NCBI GenBank assembly: GCA_035772735.1
Contig: JASDFA010000007.1
Coordinates: 131,692,501-131,756,500, forward strand
Reading direction: 5' to 3'
DNA from: Datura wrightii
Taxonomy: Eukaryota; Streptophyta; Magnoliopsida; Solanales; Solanaceae
DNA length: 64,000 nucleotides
Part shown: piece after piece, positions 35,115-47,405 of the stretch
How positions within the stretch are numbered: position 1 is the stretch's first letter
How the letters are laid out: the number at the start of each line of letters is the position of its first letter
Made by a program: the position numbers and the translations under genes
Notes under the pieces: generated by a model
The model's input: only the letters and a program-made list of their open reading frames with translations
What the model was told of the DNA's origin: nothing
The model's database searches: none

Positions 35115-35545
35115 TAAAAAAACACACTTAAATATGCCATTGGACTTTAGGAAAAAACTCATTTATGTCATCCATTAATAGTTAGGCCCGTTTATACAAC
35201 TGTCGTTGTATGAAGTGTCTATTCATATCATTATTTTTTAACGGCTCCAACACCCAGTTTTTCAATATCATTTTACACATATGGCCTCATTTAAGTAGGC
35301 CACGTCACTAATTTAACCCACTAAATAGACTATCCAAATAGGCTAAAACAACCCGGCCCACATATTAAAAACTCACCCACCTATTAACCCGACCCGTACT
35401 TATTTAACCAAACCCCACGCGTACTCCCTCATTCACACAAATTGATCAACCACTGCCAAATCCCTAAAACCCCAACCATCTTCTTCTTCTTCACTCCTCT
35501 TCTATACACATCTCCTCTTTCACGAAGAAAGTGGGGAAGGTTTTT
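35115..35545. repeat. Left TIR of the Mutator-like element
   Basis: Begins near AAAAAACACACTTAAATATG and ends around the TCACGAAGAAAGTGGGGAAGG stretch. Its reverse complement is at about 40930-41358. Confidence 0.8.
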
Positions 35546-37113
35546 TTTTATCCTCCTTATTCAAATCGATCAACCCAATCCTTATCCCGAATCCATTTGT
35601 AAGAATGTCAGAGGGATCGAGAGGCTCAGTTAGTTCGAAGATAAATGGCATTGTGAACTTGTAGTAAATCATTTTACGGCGTGGACGCCGAACAATGCAG
35701 GCAGACCATTTGTCAAGTGCCCCATGCCCGAGGTGAGTTTATGTTTGATTTCTAATTCTTTCTTTTTAATTGGATTTAGGGTTCATATTTCTTATTATTT
35801 TGTGGAATTTTAGTAGAATCAATCATGTAAATTTTGGGATTGGGATGATAAGAAATTTTACCCAATAGCTGTAAATATCATCAACAATAATTTTTTTTTT
35901 AGATATTTATGATATTGAAAAGAATAATTTGAGGAAGAAGATAGCTAATTTTGAAGCTTATGTATTAATGATCTATAACCATAACAAATTTGAGGGAAAA
36001 ATTGTAAGCTATTGAGTGTGAAAGGAACATGTTGGCAGTGAAGGGTGACTGAATTTGAATATTTTGCTGGTGTGGATACTTTAACAATAGATCAGTTGAG
36101 AAAGAATTTGTCTTAGCAAAACTTGATCATCGTGTGCTTGTTTGTTTTGCTTATTTCTCTCATGAAATATGTTGTTAAGAAATAAAGGTGGCTGAATTTA
36201 GTATTGTGTACTGTTAGTTTGAATATAGTTTAGTTTTTATGTTATTTAGGTACGTTGTCAACCACCGGAAGTAATTCCCAATGTAATTTTATTGTTTAGG
36301 TACTTTGTCAATCATTAAAAGTAATTCTCAATGTAAATTTGTAATTTTGGTACTAATATAATTCAGTTTATAGAAGTTCTTGTGATATAACGTTATAATG
36401 TTCTAATCTTATTACTAATGTAATCCAGTTTTGGTATTAATATGTTCTAATTCAGTTTTGGTGCTAATGTGTTCTAATCCAGTTTTAGTAGTAATGTAAC
36501 TCAATTTTGGTTATTTTATTAGTTTGAGTTGTTTTTGATTTGATAGAAGTGATGAAGCAGGTGATTTTTGGGGTGTAAATTGATTATGAAGCATTTGTTT
36601 GGTAGATATTTTTATGAAGACAGCTAGATGGCAAAAATCTGTCTTCAGAAGTAATTATTTCCATTTAATGGTTATCGAGTCGTGGTTAAAGCACTTATGC
36701 TTGTTGAATGATGATGGATGCTCATGTTAGGATCATTTGCAATGTGAAATGAGATATGTTTATTGTTGTTGAGTTTTGTTGACGAGTTATGTGAGAGAAG
36801 GTAAACTGAAAGTTTGATTTTTCATACCGTTTCCTTAGTCATCTAGAAGCGAAAGCTAAATCAATTCTTGAGCAAATTCAACAAGAAAAAAATAGTCAAC
36901 TGACTTGCAATTTTCATAACACAATATTTCATCAATAACATACTTAATATAATTTACAAAATACATAATTGAGAACATAAATTACTAGCATCCATTGTCA
37001 TCCTATTACAAAATACTTAATTAAGGTTGAACTAACAATCTTCATTTTTCACAATCATCAGGGGTTTCCCTTTCTTGCACTCATCTTGATACGTTTTTTC
37101 CTGACTTCATGTT

Positions 37114-40100
37114 CTAACTAGTTGGATGTAACACCTTCTTTTTCCTTTCAAGTAACTTTTTTGGTGAATAAGGCAAGTTGGTTGGAGTTGACACTCCAAT
37201 TGAATATCCAGTGAATTGAATCCTCCTACTATCAGTTGGTGGCCTCATTCTTGTCTTTTTCATGGTTAGCAATGTTAGCTCTTCGAATATGGTCTTTGGC
37301 CTCAATAATAGGTCTTCATCATCACCAATTTCAGGTTCACAAGCTGAGGACTGTTGAATACCAACATGAGTGTTAGAGGCTAACTGTTGAGACTGTTGTT
37401 TACCAAATTCAGATTTATAACAATTGTTCCTTGAGGTGTATCCAGTTTGTTGACTTTCAATTGAGGTCCTAATCAACTTTTTCTTTGCCCTTACCCTTCT
37501 TAATCTGTATAGCCTTTTCTCCCTGTCAACCAAAGAGACTTAGCATTATATGAACAACAACTAAATCTAGTCAACATTTAGATTTTTTACCAAATATTGA
37601 AAAGTAAAAAAAATGTAGTTACAGAAACTATATATGAAAAGGCATGGCCAGAAGTTTAAAACAACTAATGACAACTAAATATGTAAAAGTATAAAGCACA
37701 CTAAAAACCTGAAGACCTATATGTGGAAAACATGGTAATCTGGCACACTAAAAAGCATGATTAGCAATTAAAAACACTAGAAAAAATTTGTAGTTACAGA
37801 AACTATACATAATATAAAAGCACACTGAAGACCTAAAAGGGTCTAAGATGATAATCTAACCAGCAGTTAAAAACAACTAATATGTGAAAATATAAAACAC
37901 ACTAAAAACTGAAGACCTATATGTGAATAAACATGGTAATCTGGCATACTAAAAAGCATGGTCAGCAGTTAAAAACACCAAAAGGTGATGATAATATGGC
38001 ACACTAAAAAACAACTAAATATGGTAATCCGGAGAGCAACTAAAAATAACTAAATAAAGAATCTGGCCACCAGTTGAAAAAGGTTAAGGAACTACAAATA
38101 GTAAAATAACTGAAAATATTAACTTTAACTTTATTTAAATGTTTACCTTACAACAATCCCTTGCATTGTGATTTTGTTCTCCACATTTACTGCATGTCAT
38201 TATAGAACCCTTCCTTGATGAACTCCACTCACCATTCCTCTTTCTTGCTTCATCAGTTGTTCTGTCTCTTTTGTTCTCGGGTATTCTAACTATTTTGATT
38301 AATTCAGGTGGCTCCATTACATGAGCAAGGTCAACTCTCCAAAATTATACTCCCCTAACAGGCTGTATTTTATGCTTGTATGTCAATAAATAGGCTTCTT
38401 TACTATAAATCAATGAATTTGTGTTATTAGATCAATATTCTTATGCAACAATACCTTAATGGCATGAGGACAGGGTATCTCAGACAAGTCCGACATCCTG
38501 CAGGTGCATTTGTTCTGCTCTAAATTCATAGTATGCCTATCATCACTTTCTAACACTTCATAACCATAATCACCATTAAAGTTCACAGTACATCCATGTG
38601 CTATTACCTTATAACCATTGTACAACTTCTTGCATTGCGGATTGTAATAAGTTTTCCAACTTCTAGCTTTGTCTTCATGATCTGCATGTAAATTCAACCT
38701 TGGCTCTTATTTCCTCCAACATTTGATAATTAGCATCCCCTTGCTTATAAAATCTAGGCATTAAAGGATTTTATGATGTTATTATCAATCATTGTCTTCT
38801 TACATTGTGTGTCAAAGTAGGCTCTACACCATATATGCCTTAGGAGGTTTACCTAGCAAGTTCTTAGCAATATCTTTGTCCAATTTGCTTAGCTTGTTGA
38901 GTTGATCATTAAACTCTTCATCATAGTGCTCCAAACACACCCCACAATAACAACTTTCTCATTTTCCTACTCCTTCATTTTTTTAGTCAATCAGCTTTAA
39001 TGTATCTAACACAATACCTTTAATGAGCTACAGGAAGTACATTACTCATAGTATCTAATAAACCTTGCTAGATTCATACCTAAGAAAAAAAATCATTATT
39101 CAATATCAAAACAGAAAATTCATAATTAAAATAGAACTATAAAAAAAAAGATTGATGAAAACAGATTGATAAAAAAAAAGATTGTTGTGCCTTTTGCATA
39201 TTTGAAATAAAGGTCACTCCAGCTCTATCATTTAGGTCCAAAGACCTTTTCAAAAGCTCCATAAATCATGACCATGTCTTGGTAGTTTTCTTGTCAATTA
39301 CTACTATTGTAAGTGATTAGAATTGGTTCATAGAATCCTGTTCCATGACAATCAATAACTGTCTTTTACATCTTTCCTTCAAGAACGTACAATCCAAATC
39401 AATAAGTGGTCTCAAACCACTTTTTCAACTTAACTTCAAGGCATTAAAATATATGTACATCTTCAAGAATCTTCTTCTACCTTGATCAAAAGCATCTTTT
39501 GAAATGCTGATTTCAATATCAGTTCCCGGATTAAACTGTTTTAATTCACCCCTATATGTTTCAAGCTTGTTAAAATCATCTTTGAAACTCCCATCTAACT
39601 TATCAAAGATCATCAACTTAGTCCTCTTAAGCTTGAATTTTTTCATATTCAATTTAAAATCAGTTGATAATCCCTTCTCATGTCCTTAATAGATGTACTT
39701 AGGATTGGTTTGTAATTTTCTTTTAAAGTATTGTGCTAATGTCTTAGAATCAGCTCTTGAATTTTTGAAACATGGAAGACAATTATGTTCATCTTTCAAA
39801 GTTTTTATACTAAATTCAGAACCCTCACTTTTTAATCCTTTGATATAGAATATCTAAAAGGACATCCAACTTAATAAATATACCTAGCCTTAGAGGGGTC
39901 ACTTTTTTCAATCCTCAAATCATACCCATTAGCAAATGCATAGTAATTCATTGACCTTCTAGCTTTCATAATATCACAAAAAGTCATACCCTTATCCAAC
40001 TCTTTTGAAAAGTTTCAACTTATCACTTACTACCTTCCTCCTTTGTTTACCTATCACTTCAAGTCCTTCTTCATTATACTTTGATTAGATAAAGCATCAA

Positions 40101-40266
40101 TAAAATTATAGTCCCCTAATACATGTTCATTGTCATATGCAATTTTAACATCTACACGATATGTCTCTAAATAATGAAGAATATAATTAGTATGAATTGC
40201 CAAGTCGGCTTCGTCTACAACAAATAAGTCAATAGTTTTAAACTTATAACAAATGAGGCATGGCAA
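37114..40266 (-). pseudogene. MuDR-type transposase, degenerate
   Basis: Read on the minus strand in order. 40266-40054 gives an acidic N-terminal region (VDEADLAIHTNYILHYLE). About 39850-39720 gives remnants of the MuDR DNA-binding region (TLKDEHNCLPCFKNSRA). 39652-39240 covers the start of the MULE transposase domain (DGSFKDDFNKLETYRGELKQ, then RPLIDLDCTFLKERCKRQLL and QDSMNQF). 38697-38410 carries a SWIM zinc finger (CTCRMSDLSEIPCPHAI). 38400-38135 gives YSKEAYLLTYKHKIQPVRG, EPPELIKI and a zinc knuckle CSKCGEQNHNARDC. 37533-37114 is a probable C-terminal exon rich in Lys/Arg, Ser and Thr. Several stops and frame breaks lie between these blocks, for example about 38330-38400 and 39420, and most of the catalytic domain at 38750-39230 is scrambled, so no full-length enzyme can be made. 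Confidence 0.85.
37614..37990. repeat. Two ~175-bp direct repeats in the transposase gene
   Basis: TAGTTACAGAAACTATA occurs at about 37616 and 37791, followed in both by GCACACT-AA-ACCTGAAGACC-like segments, TATATGTG, ACATGGTAATCTGGCA and CACTAAAAAGCATG. They lie in a likely intron between the zinc knuckle and the C-terminal exon. Confidence 0.7.
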
Positions 40267-40929
40267 AGTCCAAATACCTGCATCTCCGTCAATTATGTAG
40301 TATCTACTAGATGGTCCAACAACTAGGAGTTGTTTGACTTAAATAAAATATCGCTTATTTTAAATTCTTCACATAAGTTTTTATAAGACAATAAGTCAAG
40401 GTCAAATCCATGCCCCATATGCATCATCTTCTTTTTATACAATAATTAAGGAGAAAATACTCACTCACCTCTATACTGAAAAAACACAGCCACATTCTCA
40501 ATCATTCACATGCATAAAAAAAACAGTTGAAAAAAATGAGGGACCTCATCAGCAATATACATAGAAAAATAATGAATAAAAACTCTCTTTTTACAGACCA
40601 TAAGATAATAAATTAAAAACCCTAAATTAACAAGGGATACATTTTGGAACCTCATCAGCAACATACATACAAAAATAATGAATAAAAGAACTCTTTTCAC
40701 TGACCACAAAATAATTAATAAAAAAACCTAGATTATCCTTTTTGGAATCACAAAAGAAAGAAGCAAGATCAATAAAAGATTGAAATTTTATATGTTAAAG
40801 AATGCTTTTACCCTCTTTTTACAGACAAAATAAAAAAAAATCACATGTACAGTTTCTCTACTCATCACATTAAACCTCACTCACCATATTAAATGGCTAT
40901 GTGTATAGAAAATTAACCTTGATGTACTA

Positions 40930-41358
40930 TTCTTTTCAATCTTCTCCCCGTCTTCAAGAAAGAGGAGATGTATAGAAGAGGAGTGACGAAGAAGAAAATG
41001 ACTGGGGAGTTAGAGATTTGGCGGTGGTTGATCGATTAGTGAGAATAAGGGAGTAAGGGAGGGTTCTGGTAATAAGTACAGGTCAGATAAATAGGTGGAT
41101 GCATTTTTCAGGATGTGGGGCAGGTTGCTTTAGCATGTTTGGATAGTTTATTTGATGATTAAATAAGTGACGTGACCCACTTAAATGAGACCACGTGTGT
41201 AAAATGGTATTGAAAAATTAAGTGTTGGAGCCATTAAAAAATAGTGAAATGGATAGGCACTTTGTGTAACGGGAGTAGTATAAACGAGCCTAACTATTAA
41301 CGGATAACATAGATGAGTCTTTTCCTAAAATTCGATGGTGTATCTCATATTTTTTCCT
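40930..41358. repeat. Right TIR of the Mutator-like element
   Basis: Reverse complement of the left arm at 35115-35545, ending near CTCATATTTTTTCC. It lies just upstream (minus sense) of the transposase remnant and would contain its promoter. Confidence 0.8.
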
Positions 41359-41364
41359 AAAAAA

Positions 41365-43390
41365 ATATATATTTATGAAAATATTTTGACAAGATTTCTT
41401 ATGGGCCAATTGGAGCTACATAGAAGCGCAATCTCTAGATGAGCTAAATGGATTGACTAAATAACCGAGTGGGTCAATGACCAACCAAACTTAAATCGAT
41501 TGTGAAAATAATATTTTCATGAGCTACTTTTATCACCTCTGTCAATAACTATAAGAATGAGTTGTCATCATGAGTAAAATTATCAAGGGAAAATAATGTA
41601 TATGTACAGTTTTATATAACATATTACAAAATCTACTAATAGTTCTTTAAGATTCAAAAATAGTAGTACAAAAAAACACAAACCCAATAGAAAGGTAAAA
41701 AAATAAATAAATAAAAAGAAGAAAAAAAATTATATGCAAAAATCACGGTAGTAAGTGATTTATCATTTTATTCTTGATATTCATTTCATAAATTTTTTAT
41801 AGATTTTTGTCTTCCCCTATTCCATAAATTTCTCTAAATTTTTTTTTCCTATTTCTCCTATACATTTTTTTTCTTTTCTTGATATTCATTCCCTAAATTT
41901 CTTCTAGAATTACATTTTCCTATTCCATAAGTTTCTCTTAGATTTTTGTCTTCCCGTATTTTTCTATACGCATTTTTTTTCTTTTTCCTTTATAATATTA
42001 AATTACGTTTGTATATAACCTGGTAATAAAAAATTAAGTAACCCACTTTTTATTAATATATTTTATACACAATCAATACACTAAAATATGTTTAAATTTC
42101 TTATATACTAACATGTAAAAAACTATAGGAAAATGAAGATATACTAGTTTCTATATAAATTTTAGACCCCCAAAAATAAAAACACACTTAGACTAATTAT
42201 ATTTTATACACAATTCATACATTAAAATATGTTTGTATATAATATGGTATTTTTTAAAAAGAAATATTATGTTATCTTTTTTATACTATTCTCTTTTAAA
42301 ATATATTCGGTTGGTATAATGAAAGTGTTTAAAATTTGGTAGAGATTTAGGATTCAGTTCGCATAAGTTTGCTTCTTTTCTTTTAGCTTTTTTTTGCCTA
42401 AAAAATATGATTCAGTTTGTGAAAAAAATATGTAGGTATTGTCTATGTAAATTAGTTGGATTTGTTTATACATAAATTAGTTTTTCAACCAATAATTATA
42501 TGAATTATGTCTATGGGTCGAATATGCTTTTAGATTTAAGTGATATATATTTAGTTTATACTATGATAATATTAAATCATATTTCTTTTCAAATTATTTG
42601 GTTATTATTACGTAAGTGTATTTAAAAGTTAATAGAAATTTTGAGTATTAAGAAAGTTTAAAAATTGGTAGAGATTTAGAGTACGTAAGGAGTTCTACAG
42701 AAGAAAGTTAAAATATTAAGAAAACTAGAGAATATTGAAGAAAGAAAAAAATATTTTTTTGATAAGTGTGATAAATTAGAATGATTACTTTTCATTGATA
42801 AGTGTACTATACAATAGAAAGTTTAACCACTAATTCGAATTTAGTTGTATTTATTAAAAAAGTCCGTACATTATATTTAAATATATAATCTAATTGTTCG
42901 ATTTTGAATTAGAGATGTTCAAATAATTTAATAATTTAATAAATAAAATAAATTATTGGTACAGTTTGTAAGTAAATGTCTTATTATTTTATTTTATTTT
43001 ATTTTTTCAATTATCAACACCCAATCGTTATTTTCATGAGCTATAGGCCATGTTTTTATGAACTAATTTTTTTTTTGGTAATCTGTTGTTAAATAGAATA
43101 TTAGTGACACTTATTGTTTAATTATAAAATTTATCTATTGCTAATTTTTATTTTTTTTAGTTGTGAAACTACACTCGGAAGAAAATCAACTCCCTACCGA
43201 TATTTTTTGTTTCACCCGATAATTAAATAGACGTAATTTTTATTTTTATCTCAATAGTTATTTTGACTCTGATTTTGATATTTTGGATTCTTTTTAAATT
43301 TATATATATATAGTCTGGAAAAGAATTCAAAACGGCAGAGCCGGAGTCAGATTATATGGGTGAAAATTATTTTCATCCCCCTCCCCCCCC
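41365..43390. other. AT-rich spacer with a ~105-bp tandem pair
   Basis: No gene. Two consecutive imperfect copies at about 41771-41877 and 41878-41986 share TTGATATTCATT, CTATTCCATAA-TTTCTCT and ATTTTT-TCTATAC-CATTTTTTTTC. A looser duplicate, ATTTTATACACAAT-ATACA-TAAAATATG, occurs at 42060 and 42205. Confidence 0.5.
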
Positions 43391-43396
43391 CCCCAA

Positions 43397-44252
43397 CTTT
43401 GCTTTAAAAATCACTCATCCGTCAATTTTGGACAATAGACATTCTCTCCGTTTTATCCTAAATGACTTTTTAAAATATTTGTTTTACCCTTACATTTCCA
43501 ACTTTGTCTTCTTTTTTTTACTTCTTTAAAATCATAATATATATTTTTTAAAAAATTATATAACAAAATTTTTTATAAAAAAATAATTTAGGATAAAATA
43601 AAATAAAATAAATACTAATTAAATATATTAGTTAATGACGTTCTATAATGAAGTAAATTAGCAGAATAAGATAATAATTTTATTAATAATAATCAAAAAT
43701 CTAATATTTATTTATACAAGGTGTAAATAAAAGGTAATAATAATTTTATAAATATATTTCAATGAATGAAATACAAAAAAAAATTTGTAAATAAAACCAA
43801 ATTTAAAGATTATTTATTTAAAGTTCAAATAAATTTTAAATTAAAATTTACATCAAAATATTCTATTAATAACAATCAAAATTTATTTATATAGACAATA
43901 GAGAATAAGAAAGAGCAAAAACATAAATAACACACACATGCATGCATATACATATATACATATTTAATGCATATAATATTTTTATAATAATAAATACGAA
44001 ATAGCATTAGATTTTGTGACAAATTCATAAAAGTATTGTTCTACTTATAATGTTAGTGAATTTAAATAAGAAATTTTAAATATCTAGATTAAAAAATAAT
44101 TATTATATATAATATAAAAAAGTATTACATAAATGGAGGATTGAAAATAGTAAGGATAAAATAGATAATTTTAAAAAGTCAACTAGGATAAAGGGGGAGA
44201 ATATTTATTGTTCAAAGTTGAAGGGGGTTTGATTTTTAAAGCAAAGCTAGAA
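43397..44252. mobile_element. Foldback element with ~110-bp inverted arms
   Basis: Left arm AACTTTGCTTTAAAAATCA...TCCGTTTTATCCTAAATGACTTTTTAAAATA at 43397-43500. Right arm at 44145-44252 is its reverse complement (TTTTAAAAAGTCAACTAGGATAAAGGGGGAGAA...GATTTTTAAAGCAAAG). The interior is AT-rich and non-coding. The outermost ends and any target duplication are unclear; a C-rich run (43378-43396) adjoins the left arm. Confidence 0.7.
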
Positions 44253-44259
44253 TATTTTT

Positions 44260-45383
44260 TAAACACCGAGATAAAAACATATTTTTTAAAAAAAATTTAA
44301 TTTTCCATTCGCTATATGGTATTTATTTTAAAGTTTGATTAATTTAAATTTACATCACATAGAATCCATTTGAGGGAAGCGGTCAAAAATCTTTTTATAA
44401 TCCCGAACTCAAAATTAAAACCTCTAAATAAAAGAGAAATAACTCGTAATTTCATGATCAAATGTATAACGGGAGTATATTCATTTTACATACACAATGT
44501 GACAACTTATTCTTTGTATTTTATTCTTTCATTTTTATTTTGTTATTCAAAAATATGTTTTAATAATCTAGTGTGGTTATTCTATTTTTTTCATAAAATA
44601 TTTTAAAATACACGTGCAACGGACATATCACATGTTAATGGATTTGAGAAGCATACAACATTATAATTTAAATTAGATAATAATTAATTCTCTTGATTGA
44701 TATCGTTTTTTTATATTTTGAAATACGCTATAATTCAATTTATTTTTATTGTTGATTTAAGATTTTAATTTTTTATTTAAAAAATGAAGTTATGGATTTT
44801 AAATCAAAAAGATTCGAAAGAAATACTAAGCTCAACTTTTCATTCAATTATAATAATGGTTACGTAAGAATATGTCTTTTTTGTTGTAATTATGTAATGG
44901 TGATTGACTGAGAACGAAATTTATAAATAAAAAAAGACTTTTGAAAATTAATAAATTTATATTTATATGATTATAAATTATCTCATTAAGCATAAAAATA
45001 AAGTTTTAAAATTAGAGTGTTACTAAAAAAATTTAAAAAATATATATATAATTCATTATGGACTAACTAAAAAGATATTATATTACATAAATTAAATGAG
45101 AACATTTATTAATCAAGAAGTTAATTAATTTTTTGCCTTCCAATTGCTTCATAACCCAAACTCGAGCATGTCCCTTAAAGAAGTAAATTTGGCAACATTT
45201 ATTCTTTTCGTTTATTATATGTTGTAACATAAGTAGGGAAACAATTAAAAGGATGGCCATAACGTATCAAACTTAATTTATAAAGAAAGAACAAAAATTG
45301 ATGTACACAAAATGAAATAAATACTAGTGATACACACACAATAATTAGTGGTTCAATTTATATGTAACAGAAATGTTGAACAA

Positions 45384-45385
<2 letters not shown>
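44260..45385. other. AT-rich spacer
   Basis: No recognisable gene or element. Confidence 0.4.

Positions 45386-45421
<36 letters not shown>
45386..45421. repeat. (TA)18 microsatellite
   Basis: An uninterrupted TA dinucleotide run of 36 bases. Confidence 0.92.
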
Positions 45422-45424
<3 letters not shown>

Positions 45425-45539
45425 GGTTGTCTTTGAATTTTACCCTTTAGTATTTTAAGTAATAAAAAGGGGATAAAAATACCCTAATAATTTTTTTTAA
45501 AAAAATCGCAATATAAACAAAATTCGTTTGGGCAAAAAA

Positions 45540-45850
45540 ATTGCAAGGCATAGGTTAGATCTAAAAGACAGAAGTTCATGTTACTGAATTTTTGTCCAAA
45601 GGCACAAGTTCAATAGGCAGAAATTCAATTGCATGAATTTCTGCCCTTAAGCACAAGTTCCCTACTAAATTTCTACCTCAAGGCATAAATTCATATTATT
45701 TGTGTCTAAGAGGAAAAATTCATGCTATTGAATTTCTACCTTATGAAATTCTGCCTTATTGAATTTCTACCTTATGAAATTTTGTCTTATGAACTTCTGT
45801 GTTATAAATTTATGCCTTAAGGTATAATTTGGGCAAAAATTTACGTCTTG
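45540..45850. repeat. Short-motif repeat cluster (GAATTTCTGCC-like)
   Basis: Variants of GAATTTCTACCTTATGAAAT and GGCATAAATTCATA recur about ten times in 300 bases, giving a diffuse internal repeat. Flanking segments ending in GATAAAAATACCC and its inverse GGGTAAAAACTAAAGATTATCCC at 45470 and 45950 suggest an old insertion. Confidence 0.5.
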
Positions 45851-46046
45851 CGAATCTTATTCTTGCCTTGCATTTCTTTTCTATTAAGGTTTTTTACTAC
45901 TTTTTATCACTTAAAGTGGCGAAGGAAAAAAATTAAAGATCATAAATTTGAGGGGTAAAAACTAAAGATTATCCCAAAATAAGGGCATTTATGCGAATGA
46001 TCCTAAGTTAATCATATAAAATGTATCTCCTTATTTAATTATACAC

Positions 46047-47060
46047 AACAACGACAATAACAAGATACTCAGTGTAATTCTACAAGTGAGATTTTGGGAG
46101 GGTAAGATATACGCAGACTTTACCCTTATTTTTGCAGAGTAGAGAGGTTGTTTCGGTCGATAGACCCTCGTCTCAAAAGAGAAGTTATTCGAAATAAGGT
46201 TGCCAGAAAAATGTGAAACAATGACACAACAAATAGAAAAATATATTGAAGAATAAGAAACTATGCGATTACTAAAATACTACTATTGGGCTAGACCCCC
46301 GTCTCTCTCACCTAAAGGGTGATAACACTTGGTTATCTATTAACCTTGTATCCTAATCCTCGACCTCCACATCTTCCTATCTAGGGTTATGTCCTCAGTA
46401 AGCTGAAGTTGGGTCATATATATTCTGTCTAATTATCTCTCCCTAGTTCTTCTTCAGTCTACCTCTACCTATCGTAACTCCTTCTACAACCAATCTCTCA
46501 CACGTCCTTACCGGTATATTTGTGCACCTTCTCTTAACATACCCGAACCATCTCAACCTCGCTTCTCTTATCTTGTCTATCATGGAGGTCACTCCCACCT
46601 TGTCCTGTATAACTTCATTTATAATCATATCTCTCCTGGTATGTTAACACATCCATCTAAGTATCCTCATCTCCCCTATACTCATTTTTTGAACATGAAT
46701 TTTCTTGATTAGCCAAGACTCCCCCTCATACAATAATGTTGGTCTAACCACCATCGTATAGAACTTACCCTTAAGCCTTGGCGACACATTCTTATTACAC
46801 AGTACCCTGGACGCAACCGACCTCCTTTTCACCTATCCCTCTCCAATACAATGTACGACATCATCATCAATCTCCCTGTCTTCTTGAATTTATTGATCCA
46901 AGATTCTTGAAGCTTCCTCTTAGATATGACTCGTGCATCAATCTTCACTTCTACCCCTCACACATCATGCCATTGAACCTGCAACTGAAACCTTTAGACT
47001 ATAAGATCTATCTCTAAACCTTCATTCTATATCTCAACTCCACCACGCATCTCGTGCACT
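46047..47060 (-). mobile_element. RTE-type LINE, 5'-truncated, with decayed ORF end
   Basis: The minus-strand translation gives SRVLCNKNVSPRLKGKFYTM, VVRPTLLYEGESWLIKKIHV, MRILRWMC, then KVGVTSMIDKIREARLRWFG, YVKRRCTNIPVRTCERLVVE and GRGRLKKN. This is the C-terminal region of an RTE reverse transcriptase ORF, split by frameshifts near 46440 and 46640. The 3' end is CAACAACGACAATAACAAG-rich (46047-46066, plus sense). It ends about 100 bases upstream of the TATA box of the LLG gene. Confidence 0.8.
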
Positions 47061-47164
47061 TGAGAATACCGCTAAATTTTTTTTTCAAAATTTATATTTT
47101 ATTTAGTGTTACATTTCTTGATTCACTATTAAAAAATTCGTATAGCTAAAATAACATTTAATTC

Positions 47165-47174
47165 ATATTTATAA
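47165..47174 (+). promoter_or_regulatory. Possible TATA box of the LLG gene
   Basis: ATATTTATAA about 235 bases before the ATG, followed by a pyrimidine-rich leader (CTCTCTCTAAAC near 47274). The start site is not determined. Confidence 0.35.
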
Positions 47175-47405
47175 CCCCCATAGACCTTTGGAAGTAGAAA
47201 GCGCATTTAAGCCTTTGGTTTCTCCGAGTCTTTCTCTTTTCTCTTCATTGGCCTTAGTTGAAACTAAACATTTCTCTCTCTAAACAAAAACAATTTCTAA
47301 AAAAATTCAAGAGTTATTTCCCTTTGTATTTGAAAAATTACTGGAAAAAATTTCTTTTTCTTTCGTAAAAGATTCATAATATTTGCCAAAGAAGAAGAGA
47401 AGCTA

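Larger units (their letters stand above)
35115..41358 (-). mobile_element. Mutator-like transposon with ~430-bp TIRs
   Basis: The left arm (35115-35545) and right arm (about 40930-41358) are inverted repeats. Shared stretches include ATTAATAGTTAGG / ATTAACGG...CTAACTATTAA, CCACGTCAC...TTTAA, and TGATCAACCACTGCCAAATC / GATTTGGCGGTGGTTGATCG, plus the arm ends CACTCCTCTTCTATACA / TGTATAGAAGAGGAGTG. A minus-strand MuDR-type transposase remnant fills the interior. I could not settle a 9-bp target duplication because both flanks are A/T runs. The outer ~200 bases match the arms of the 20.8-kb foldback element. Confidence 0.85.
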
